From Maribellus maritimus (lineage in GTDB: Bacteria; Bacteroidota; Bacteroidia; Bacteroidales; Prolixibacteraceae), in NCBI RefSeq assembly GCF_022267315.1, contig NZ_JAIKLE010000006.1:1-64000 (forward strand): a stretch of DNA of 64,000 nucleotides, given 5' to 3'. Within the stretch, counting starts at the first letter, position 1. Every line of letters begins with the position of its first letter. Of the stretch, positions 27,779 through 35,714 are shown piece after piece. A program made the translations under genes and the position numbers. Below the pieces are notes generated by a model, which was not told the DNA's origin, made no database searches, and saw only the letters and a program-made list of their open reading frames with translations.

Positions 27779-27797
27779 TATTTTTTTTACTTTAGCG
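27779..27797 (+). promoter_or_regulatory. Promoter-like element shared with 19506-19523
   Basis: TATTTTTTTTACTTTAGCG lies about 25 bases upstream of the second small membrane-protein gene, matching the element before its paralogue apart from one extra T. The neighbouring sequence outside this core is different, so the match stands out. A GAGGAGA run just before the ATG is a Shine-Dalgarno-like site, which is unusual for this phylum and absent at copy A. Confidence 0.6.
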
Positions 27798-27822
27798 CAT
27801 TCAAATCCGGAATAAGAGGAGA

Positions 27823-28161
27823 ATGTTTACAATAGGAATTTTTTCTACACATATACCTTACATTGCTTTTGTACTTTTTTATGCCTACTTTTTTGTAGCA
27901 GGAATAAATAAAGCTGTCTCAGGAGAAATTCCTTCCGGAGAGGATTTTCACAAAACAGAGATTTACGCCTCAGATAATTTTATGGATCAGGATATTGATA
28001 CGTATCATTATTTCTGTAAGGAATCTGATTTTTGCAAAACATTTAAAGATGAAGATTCTCTTCTCAAACGAAAGATAAATTATCCGGAGTATTCTTTAGC
28101 AAAAATTGCAATTGAATATTATTTAATTCATTTCAACAAGCCTCCTCCGGTTTTAGTTTGA
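27823..28161 (+). CDS. Uncharacterised single-span membrane protein, heme cluster copy B
   Basis: A 112-residue paralogue of the protein at 19550-19885, identical to it at 33 of the first 37 residues. After the membrane span the sequences diverge strongly, with conserved landmarks KAVxGEIP, a basic LKRKINY patch, an IAI stretch and the C-terminal KPPPVLV. The middle is acidic and holds two Cys (C67 and C74 region) absent from copy A. It sits between hemF and the TonB receptor gene and opens the second half of the heme cluster. A regulatory or complex-anchoring role is a guess. Confidence 0.85.
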   Translation: MFTIGIFSTHIPYIAFVLFYAYFFVAGINKAVSGEIPSGEDFHKTEIYASDNFMDQDIDTYHYFCKESDFCKTFKDEDSLLKRKINYPEYSLAKIAIEYYLIHFNKPPPVLV

Positions 28162-28224
28162 TTCGTTTTTTTGTTTAGTTTTCCCTGGTTGAGGAATTTA
28201 TATCCAATTTTACATATTTAAATA

Positions 28225-30327
28225 ATGAAAAAGATAATACTATCCATAGTAATCTATTCTCTTTTTACCGCTTTTGCACAAGCACAGAATTTGAGAGTTA
28301 TAACAGATACAACTAATACCCCTGATATTTTAATTGACGAGATCACTGTAAAATCACCTAAGGAATTACCATTAGTAAGAGAAATTCCTACATCTATATC
28401 GTTACTACCAGCAAGGAAATTAGAGAACGATGAGATTCATTCATTGACAGATATTTCTTCCAAAGTACCCAACTTTTTTATGCTCGATTACGGTTCAAAA
28501 CTACAATCTTCTGTATTTGTTCGCGGAATTGGCTCAAGGCTTGGTTCTCCTTCTGTTGGACTATATGTAGATAATGTTCCTTATTTTGAAAAAACTACAT
28601 TTGGGTTTGATTTTTTTGATATTGAACGTGTTGAAGTTTTGAGAGGACCTCAGGGAACTTTATATGGCCGAAATACTATGGGTGGTATTATTAATGTATT
28701 TAGCAAGTCTCCGCTTGTATACGATGAAACAAATATTTCAGTAACCGCTGGTACCCACGGTTATTACAATGTAAATGTGAACCATTATAACAGAGTAGAT
28801 GACAAATTTGGTTATTCAATAAGCGGAAATTATTTGAATCAAAACGGTTACTTTACCAATAATTTTTCGGGAGATCCTGCGGATGATAAATATTCAGCAA
28901 GTGGGAGAGCAAGGTTGGTTTGGAGAATTTCTGATAACTTAATGCTTGAAAATACCGCGAATTATGAAAAAAGTGAACAATATGGATTCCCTTACGCTTT
29001 GTATAACGACTCAACTAATCGCGCTGTTGGGATAAGCTATGATCAGGAAAGTTCCTATAAAAGGGATCTTTTTTCTGACGGACTTGTCTTAAAATATCAG
29101 AATGATGTTTTCCAATTTGTTTCAACATCCAGTTATCAGTTTTACGACGGGTTGATGGCTGTTGACCAGGATTTCACCAAAAACAAAATATACTTTTTTG
29201 AAATAGGAGACAGACAAAACATGGTTTCGCAGGAACTGATGTTAAAGTCATTGTCACCGTCGAAATACAAGTGGCTTTTTGGTGCGTATGGATTTTATCA
29301 GACGATGAAACAGCAAACGCAAGGCGATATTTATACTTCAAAAGTTAATCAGGATATTCGAAGTGATTTTAATATATCCGGATATGCATTGTTTCACCAG
29401 TCGACCTTCGATGATTTTCTTGTGGAAAATTTATCGCTAACTGCAGGAATAAGATTTGACGTTGAAAAAGATGACTTGGATTATACGTTCGACCAGGCAG
29501 TTGGAGATAACCCGGTATCCAATCTTGCAACTGAAGATTATTCAGAAAATTTTACGGAAATACTGCCTAAAGTTGCGTTGAAATATGCTTTTAACAACTC
29601 GTTAAATACCTATGCAACAGTTTCCAAAGGATATAAATCAGGTGGTTTTAATACGAACACCTCGATCGTTCTGGAAGAAGATCGCTCTTTTGACTCAGAA
29701 AAGAGTTGGAATTATGAGTTGGGTTTAAAATCTTCTTTAGCCGGCAACCGCTTATTTGTTGACGCTGCTTTGTTTTATATCGATTGGCAGGACCAACAAA
29801 TTGATGTTCCCGTACCAGGTGGCCGTGGTAATATGAAAAAAAATGCAGGTGAATCGGTTAGCAAGGGAGCCGAGCTTTTTGTAAAAGGGTTACTGGCTGA
29901 TAATCTGGAAGCAACGCTGGGATATGGTTATACCCATGCTACTTTTGCCGACTACGTGGTTTCAGAAGAGCTTAATTATAATGATAACTTTATACCTTAT
30001 GTCCCCAGGCATACCATAAATGCAAGCTTGTACAAGACATTCGAATTTAAAAATGGATTTTTGGAGAAATTAATTGCAAATTTAAGCTATAAAGGAGTAG
30101 GAAAACATTATTGGTCGCTTGATAATTCAGTTTACCAGGACTATTACGGGCTTCTTGATGCGAAGTTATCTTTTGTAACCGGAAAATTTCGTTTTGAAAT
30201 TTGGGGAAAGAATATTTTTGATACTTCCTATAATACTTACTATTTTGAAATTTCGTCTTTACACAATTCCTATGTCCAAATGGGCAAACCGGCAAGTTTG
30301 GGTGTAAATTTGAAAGTAGCTTTTTAA
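28225..30327 (+). CDS. TonB-dependent outer-membrane receptor (iron/heme type)
   Basis: A 700-residue receptor with a signal peptide ending in AFAQAQ, a plug (PTSISLLPARKLE, FVRGIGSRLGSPSVGLYVDN, RVEVLRGPQGTLYGRNTMGG) and a 22-strand barrel ending in GVNLKVAF with terminal Phe. It lacks the CarboxypepD_reg domain of SusC proteins, so it is of the siderophore/heme class. Its place between hem genes and next to an MFS permease suggests uptake of heme, a porphyrin or an iron chelate; the ligand is unknown. Confidence 0.92.
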   Translation: MKKIILSIVIYSLFTAFAQAQNLRVITDTTNTPDILIDEITVKSPKELPLVREIPTSISLLPARKLENDEIHSLTDISSKVPNFFMLDYGSKLQSSVFVRGIGSRLGSPSVGLYVDNVPYFEKTTFGFDFFDIERVEVLRGPQGTLYGRNTMGGIINVFSKSPLVYDETNISVTAGTHGYYNVNVNHYNRVDDKFGYSISGNYLNQNGYFTNNFSGDPADDKYSASGRARLVWRISDNLMLENTANYEKSEQYGFPYALYNDSTNRAVGISYDQESSYKRDLFSDGLVLKYQNDVFQFVSTSSYQFYDGLMAVDQDFTKNKIYFFEIGDRQNMVSQELMLKSLSPSKYKWLFGAYGFYQTMKQQTQGDIYTSKVNQDIRSDFNISGYALFHQSTFDDFLVENLSLTAGIRFDVEKDDLDYTFDQAVGDNPVSNLATEDYSENFTEILPKVALKYAFNNSLNTYATVSKGYKSGGFNTNTSIVLEEDRSFDSEKSWNYELGLKSSLAGNRLFVDAALFYIDWQDQQIDVPVPGGRGNMKKNAGESVSKGAELFVKGLLADNLEATLGYGYTHATFADYVVSEELNYNDNFIPYVPRHTINASLYKTFEFKNGFLEKLIANLSYKGVGKHYWSLDNSVYQDYYGLLDAKLSFVTGKFRFEIWGKNIFDTSYNTYYFEISSLHNSYVQMGKPASLGVNLKVAF

Positions 30328-30338
30328 TTGAATAAAAA

Positions 30339-31601
30339 ATGGGAAAAAAAGAAATCAATAAGTACTTTACGCTGCTGAGTCTTTATCTGGCGCAATCGAT
30401 TCCGATGAGTTTTTTCTCCACAGTGATTCCCGTAATCATGCGAATGGAAAATTATTCACTCGAATCCATCGGTTACCTTCAACTCATAAAATTACCCTGG
30501 ATAGTTAAATTTTTGTGGGCTCCGATTGTCGACAGGACGAGTCACTCCTCAAAAAGGTACCGGCGCTGGATATTGTCTTCGGAACTGTTTTATGCGGCTA
30601 TAATAGTTTCCATTGGTTTTTTTGATTTGCAGACCGATTTTTCCACAATAATTATTTTAATGGTAATTGCCTTTACAGCATCGGCCACACAAGACATCGC
30701 TACCGATGCTTTTGCCATTCTTGTATTAAAAGAAAAGGAAAGAAGTATCGGAAACAGCATGCAGTCGGCCGGTAGCTTTATCGGAACATTAGTGGGGAGT
30801 GGCGTTTTGTTAATTATCTATCACTACAGGGGGTGGATGCCGTTGCTGCACTGTCTTGGTGTGTTTGTTTTGATTTCTCTAATTCCGGTGATGTTTTTTA
30901 AAAATCATAGCAAAAAAGAAATTGATAAGTCAAGAAAAAACATCTCACCTCTGGAGTTTGTATATTTTTTTAAACAAAAAAGAATTGGCGGACACATTTT
31001 ATTGCTTTTCCTGTTTTACGCCGGAATAATTGGCATTTTAACCATGATAAAGCCCTATCTGGTTGATTTGGGCTACGAAGTAAAAAGAATAGGTTTTATT
31101 TCCGGTATTTTTGGAACAGCTTGCGGCGCGTTAATGACCATCCCGGCAGGGATATTTATCCGAAAAAAAGGAGTATTACGTTCTGTGTGGGTTTTTCCTG
31201 TTTTGAATGTGATGGTGGCCGTTTATTTTATTTTTCTTACCTACACGAATCATCAGTTGTATTTGATTTATATTGGAGTTGCGTTGCTTTGGAGTGCTTA
31301 TGCAATGTCTTCGGTTTTTGTGTATACACTCGGAATGCAGGTGGTTAGAAAAGGAAGAGAAGGAACAGATTTTACCATCCAGATTGTAGTTACTCATTTA
31401 AGCAGTCTGGTTATAGCCATATTAAGCGGAAAAATAGCCGACACGATAGATTATCGTGGGCTTTTTGCTATTGAATTAGGAATTGGATTATTAATTTTGA
31501 TCCTGTTGCCGTTTTTATTTAGAAAAGAATTCTATAATACTGAGGAACGTTGTCCCGTTATAGAAGCCGGGGCTGAATTTCCTGACAAAACAATAAATTA
31601 A
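30339..31601 (+). CDS. MFS permease, AmpG/RhtX/FptX-like
   Basis: A 420-residue transporter with about 12 membrane spans. SIPMSFFSTVIPVIMR, KLPWIVKFLWAPIVDR and ASATQDIATDAFAILVL are the motif set of the AmpG/RhtX branch, which moves muropeptides or siderophores across the inner membrane. It starts 11 bases after the TonB receptor, so the two probably move the same compound across the outer and inner membranes. Iron-chelate or tetrapyrrole import is the inference. Confidence 0.85.
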   Translation: MGKKEINKYFTLLSLYLAQSIPMSFFSTVIPVIMRMENYSLESIGYLQLIKLPWIVKFLWAPIVDRTSHSSKRYRRWILSSELFYAAIIVSIGFFDLQTDFSTIIILMVIAFTASATQDIATDAFAILVLKEKERSIGNSMQSAGSFIGTLVGSGVLLIIYHYRGWMPLLHCLGVFVLISLIPVMFFKNHSKKEIDKSRKNISPLEFVYFFKQKRIGGHILLLFLFYAGIIGILTMIKPYLVDLGYEVKRIGFISGIFGTACGALMTIPAGIFIRKKGVLRSVWVFPVLNVMVAVYFIFLTYTNHQLYLIYIGVALLWSAYAMSSVFVYTLGMQVVRKGREGTDFTIQIVVTHLSSLVIAILSGKIADTIDYRGLFAIELGIGLLILILLPFLFRKEFYNTEERCPVIEAGAEFPDKTIN

Positions 31602-31611
31602 TACAAATCGA

Positions 31612-32988
31612 ATGAAGATTCCGAAAAATCTGATAGATAAATATAATGTGCCGGTACCGAGATATACCAGTTATCCACCGGCTAATTTCTTTTCAACAGA
31701 ATTTGATAATAAGGAATATATCCGGGCAATTGAGTTTTCAAATAACGAATGGCCCGAGAATATTTCGATTTATTTACACATTCCGTTTTGCCCCAAAATT
31801 TGTTACTACTGCGGATGTAATACACATTTAACACGCGATAAAGATAAAATGCGGGTGTATGTTGAAGCATTAAAAAAAGAGATTTTGATGGTGAAAAAGT
31901 ACCTTTCATCAAACCGGAAAGTGGCGCAGGTACATTGGGGTGGAGGTACACCAAATTCTTTGCCTGTTGAAATGATGGAAGAAATTATGGGTGTGTTGCA
32001 CTCTAATTTTTCATTTATTACGAACCCCGAAATTGCAATGGAATGTCACCCCGCTATGCTCGATTCTGCCTATATTGATGCGTTGGTAAAAAGTGGGTTT
32101 AACCGAATGAGTTTGGGGATACAGGATTTTAATCTGAAGGTACTTGAGAATGTAAATCGGGATCCTTCTGAAATTCCGGTTGAAGAACTTGTTCAACTTA
32201 TTCGCAGTCGCGGAGATATTGGCGTAAATCTTGATTTTATTTACGGTTTGCCCTATCAGGATGTAAAATCATTTTCAGAAACAATAGAACAGGCAGTTAA
32301 AATTTCGCCCGATCGTTTGGTGACATTTTCATATGCACACGTACCGTGGATTAAAAAAGCACAGAAAATCCTTGAAGTTCGCGGACTTCCTGAAGCCGAT
32401 GAAAAATTGGCCATGTTTGAAGCTGCTTATAAAATTCTAACACAAAATGGATATAAACCCATCGGCCTCGATCATTATGCAAAAGCTGATGATGAGTTAA
32501 ATATTGCACTTGAGAACAGAACTTTACACCGGAATTTTCAGGGCTACTGCACTCGTGAAACAACCGGACAGGTTTATGCGTTTGGAGCTACAGGAATTAG
32601 TCAGTTGGAAAGCGCTTATGCACAAAATGCAAAAGACACCAACAAGTACGTAGAACAAATTGAAAGTGGGAATTTTTTTATTGAAAAAGGCTATAAACTA
32701 AATAAAAGGGAGAAGATAATAAAACATGTCATAAACGAAATCATGTGTAATTACTATCTTTCATGGAAAGAGGCCGCTCAAAAATTTGAAGTTTCAGAAG
32801 ATGAGTTGAAAAACGTTGTTGAATTAAAGGATAGCAACTTAGATAGTTTTGCGGAAGACGGGCTTTTAAATTTTAACCCGGATGAAATTGCGGTAACTGA
32901 TTCAGGAAGATTTTTTGTTCGAAATATTGCTGCAAGCTTAGACCCCAATCTAAAGAATGCGGCGCAGAAATTTTCAAAATCGTTGTAA
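31612..32988 (+). CDS. hemN: Oxygen-independent coproporphyrinogen III oxidase (radical SAM)
   Basis: A 458-residue HemN. The start VPRYTSYPPANFFS is typical, and the radical SAM cluster Cys60, Cys64 and Cys67 lie in HIPFCPKICYYCGCN. HWGGGTPNSLP and GVNLDFIYGLPYQ follow, then RMSLGIQDF. It makes protoporphyrinogen IX without oxygen and complements HemF in anoxia. It directly precedes the protoporphyrinogen oxidase gene with one base between stop and start. Confidence 0.96.
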   Translation: MKIPKNLIDKYNVPVPRYTSYPPANFFSTEFDNKEYIRAIEFSNNEWPENISIYLHIPFCPKICYYCGCNTHLTRDKDKMRVYVEALKKEILMVKKYLSSNRKVAQVHWGGGTPNSLPVEMMEEIMGVLHSNFSFITNPEIAMECHPAMLDSAYIDALVKSGFNRMSLGIQDFNLKVLENVNRDPSEIPVEELVQLIRSRGDIGVNLDFIYGLPYQDVKSFSETIEQAVKISPDRLVTFSYAHVPWIKKAQKILEVRGLPEADEKLAMFEAAYKILTQNGYKPIGLDHYAKADDELNIALENRTLHRNFQGYCTRETTGQVYAFGATGISQLESAYAQNAKDTNKYVEQIESGNFFIEKGYKLNKREKIIKHVINEIMCNYYLSWKEAAQKFEVSEDELKNVVELKDSNLDSFAEDGLLNFNPDEIAVTDSGRFFVRNIAASLDPNLKNAAQKFSKSL

Positions 32989-32989
32989 A

Positions 32990-34354
32990 ATGAGCGAAAA
33001 TAAAATTCAGAAAGTAGCTGTTGTAGGCGCGGGATTAACCGGATTAACTACCGCCTATTATTTAAAAAAAGCAGGCATCGGTGTTCAGGTTTTTGAAAAA
33101 GCAGATCGCGCCGGAGGTGTTATCAAAACATACAACAAAGATGGTTTTACATTTGAAGCCGGACCAAATACAGGTGTTCTCGGACAACCTGAAGCAACAG
33201 AATTACTTGAAAATTTGCACGGCGACTGTGAACTGGAAATCGCCGATGAAGCAGCAAAAGCCCGGTGGATTTGGAAGTCCGGTAAATGGGAACCTCTTCC
33301 TTCTGGATTAATTGGCGGGATAACAACACCTTTGTTTACATTTGCCGACAAGTTGCGGTTATTGGGTGAACCCTTCAGAAAAAGGGGAACAAATCCGAAC
33401 GAAACATTAAAAGAATTGGTGCTTCGCCGTATGGGAAAAAGTTTTCTTGATTATGCTGTTGATCCGTTTATCCTGGGAATTTATTCCGGCGATCCGGCGA
33501 AGCTGGTTCCAAAGTATGCTTTGCCCAAATTATACAGATTGGAGCAGGACTACGGAAGTTTTATCGGGGGCACTGTAAAAAAAGCTCGTCAACCCAAAAC
33601 CGATTGGGAAAAAAAAGCTACAAGAGAAATATTTTCAGTAAAGGGTGGTTTGGAAAACTTGATAAAAGCATTGGTAAAAAATGTCGGGAAGGATAACATC
33701 GTCTTTAATTGTGATTCTATTTCTTTTGAAAAAACAGAAAAAGGATACAAAGTAAACAACCGAAATGAAGTATTTTCAAACGTAATCTCAACGGTTGGTG
33801 CTTATGAATTAAGCCATCTTTTTCCGTTTGCCGACATTGAAAAAATAATTCAGATAAATCAGTTGGAGTATGCCAAAGTAGTTCAGGTTTCATTAGGTTT
33901 TAGAGAGTGGAAAGGAGTTGATTTAAAATCATTTGGAGGGTTAGTACCATTTAAAGAAAACAGGGATTTGCTTGGAGCGCTTTTTTTATCTTCTTTTTTA
34001 AAAAACAGGGCGCCTCAAAACGGAGCGTTACTTTCAACATTTCTGGGGGGTATAAGAAAACCTGAAATGGTTGAACTGAATGACGGTCAAATTGTTGATA
34101 TCGTCAAAAAGGAAATAGTAGAAATGATGGGCTTGAAACAGTTTGACCCTGATATGCTGAAAATTTTTCGTTATCAGCATGCCATTCCGCAATATGGAAT
34201 TGAATCGGAACAAAAGCTAAAAGCAATCGACCAGCTGGAAAAAATGAATCCGGGATTGATTTTGGCGGGAAATATACGTGACGGAATTGGAATGGCCGAC
34301 CGAATTAAACAGGGAAAAATGTTGGCAACTCAGATAATCAGTCAAAGTAAATGA
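32990..34354 (+). CDS. hemY: FAD-dependent protoporphyrinogen oxidase (HemY type)
   Basis: A 454-residue flavoprotein from the ATG at 32990. The FAD motif VAVVGAGLTGLTTAYYL is at residues 9-25, then VFEKADRAGGVIKT and EAGPNTGVLG. The C-terminal part has LAGNIRDGIGMADRIKQG, close to the AGN...G....C/A signature of the family. It oxidises protoporphyrinogen IX using O2 and is called hemG in some schemes; it is not the flavodoxin-like HemG of E. coli. The next gene overlaps it by 4 bases. Confidence 0.95.
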   Translation: MSENKIQKVAVVGAGLTGLTTAYYLKKAGIGVQVFEKADRAGGVIKTYNKDGFTFEAGPNTGVLGQPEATELLENLHGDCELEIADEAAKARWIWKSGKWEPLPSGLIGGITTPLFTFADKLRLLGEPFRKRGTNPNETLKELVLRRMGKSFLDYAVDPFILGIYSGDPAKLVPKYALPKLYRLEQDYGSFIGGTVKKARQPKTDWEKKATREIFSVKGGLENLIKALVKNVGKDNIVFNCDSISFEKTEKGYKVNNRNEVFSNVISTVGAYELSHLFPFADIEKIIQINQLEYAKVVQVSLGFREWKGVDLKSFGGLVPFKENRDLLGALFLSSFLKNRAPQNGALLSTFLGGIRKPEMVELNDGQIVDIVKKEIVEMMGLKQFDPDMLKIFRYQHAIPQYGIESEQKLKAIDQLEKMNPGLILAGNIRDGIGMADRIKQGKMLATQIISQSK

Positions 34355-35373
34355 AAAAAGGAAAAACAGCTGTATTATTGATGAATGTTGGAAGTCCCGA
34401 TGAACCAACAGTTCCTGCTGTACGGAAATATCTTACTGAATTTTTGAATGATAAAAGGGTAATCGACCTTCCGTGGTTGTTGAGAAAATTTTTAGTAAAT
34501 GTGATTATTATTCCTTTCCGTGTAAAAAATTCAACGGGATTATACAAGCAGCTTTGGACAAAAAAAGGGTCTCCGTTAATTTATTATTCTGAAGAATTAA
34601 AACAAAAACTACAGGTACAACTCGGAAGTTTATTTGAAGTTTTTGTTGGAATGCGTTACGGAAATCCGAGTTATAAAAAGGCACTTTCAGAAATAAAAAA
34701 GAAAGGCTTTGAGAAAATTGTTTTGGTTCCGCTTTACCCGCAGCATGCGATGTCGACTACAGAAACTTCTTTGGTTGCGGCTGAAAAGGAGATAAAAGAA
34801 CAGGGAATTCATGCCGAAATATTTGAGGTTGAACAGTTCTACGACAACCCGAAATTTGTCGATGCTTTTGCTGAACAAGTACGAAAATATAATTTATCCG
34901 ATTTTGACCATATCATTTTTTCGTATCACGGCCTTCCTAACCGTCATGTTGAAAAATGCCACCCGGGGATTAAAGTGGAAAACTGTTCCTGCAGAAATGC
35001 TCTTCCGGAACATGGAAAATTTTGTTATCATGCTACTTCTTACGAAACTACGCGACTAATTGCTTCAAAACTCAATCTGAAAGAGTCAGATTATACCGTT
35101 AGTTTTCAATCGAGGTTGTCAAACAATTGGCTTACTCCGTTTACTGATGCTGTTTTGCAGGAGAAACTGGAGGAAGGGAAGAAGAATATATTGGTTTTGG
35201 CGCCTTCGTTTGTTACGGATTGTTTGGAAACCATTCTGGAAATTGGTGTGGAATATGGCGAGGAGTTTAAGCAAAAAGGAGGGAATAAAGTTCAATTGGT
35301 GGAAAGTTTAAATACCGGTGATAGATGGGTGGAAATTCTTGCGGAGATGGTTATTTCGCAACTGAACACTTAA
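34351..35373 (+). CDS. hemH: Ferrochelatase
   Basis: A 340-residue HemH, which inserts Fe(II) into protoporphyrin IX. The N-terminus LLMNVGSPDEP, GMRYGNPS, LVPLYPQHAMSTTETS, FSYHGLP with catalytic His193, and FVTDCLETILEIGVEY with Glu293 are all present. Four Cys lie at 203, 212, 214 and 225 (EKCHPG, ENCSCRN, KFCYH), a pattern compatible with an internal [2Fe-2S] cluster as known in some bacterial ferrochelatases; that assignment is inference. The gene overlaps hemY by ATGA. Confidence 0.97.
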   Translation: MKKGKTAVLLMNVGSPDEPTVPAVRKYLTEFLNDKRVIDLPWLLRKFLVNVIIIPFRVKNSTGLYKQLWTKKGSPLIYYSEELKQKLQVQLGSLFEVFVGMRYGNPSYKKALSEIKKKGFEKIVLVPLYPQHAMSTTETSLVAAEKEIKEQGIHAEIFEVEQFYDNPKFVDAFAEQVRKYNLSDFDHIIFSYHGLPNRHVEKCHPGIKVENCSCRNALPEHGKFCYHATSYETTRLIASKLNLKESDYTVSFQSRLSNNWLTPFTDAVLQEKLEEGKKNILVLAPSFVTDCLETILEIGVEYGEEFKQKGGNKVQLVESLNTGDRWVEILAEMVISQLNT

Positions 35374-35383
35374 AATTGTTTTG

Positions 35384-35692
35384 ATGCATTTTGCAGCCAT
35401 TAATATTTTTAACGATATGCTCAGCTTTGAGTGGCGCATAACCTATACCTGTATTGCCACTTTTATTATTAATTTACCTTTTGGTTATGTTCGGGGCGGA
35501 TTTCGCAAACTTTCATTTTGGTGGTTTGTAGCAATTCACGCACCGGTTCCGTTGGTTATTTTAATTCGGAAATTTCATGATTTGCATTTAACCTGGAGTT
35601 TGGCTCCGTTCCTTTTGGGTAGTTTCTTTCTCGGACAGTATGCCGGCAGAAAACTATACAAATTAAAACCATGGAGGAAACAAAAAGAATAG
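35384..35692 (+). CDS. Small membrane protein downstream of hemH
   Basis: A 102-residue protein from the ATG at 35384 (a TTG at 35381 is also in frame) with three hydrophobic segments (about 18-35, 46-62 and 72-90) and a basic C-terminus. I do not recognise a family. It is 10 bases after hemH, so it is probably the last gene of the heme operon; it meets the beta-galactosidase gene tail to tail. A role in heme trafficking is possible but not supported by sequence. Confidence 0.72.
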   Translation: MHFAAINIFNDMLSFEWRITYTCIATFIINLPFGYVRGGFRKLSFWWFVAIHAPVPLVILIRKFHDLHLTWSLAPFLLGSFFLGQYAGRKLYKLKPWRKQKE

Positions 35693-35714
35693 TTTTCTGA
35701 CAAGTATTCAGGAT

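Noticed and set aside
30047-30358. 103-residue minus-strand frame over the end of the TonB receptor
   Set aside because: Antisense shadow; the plus strand encodes the receptor's terminal barrel strands.
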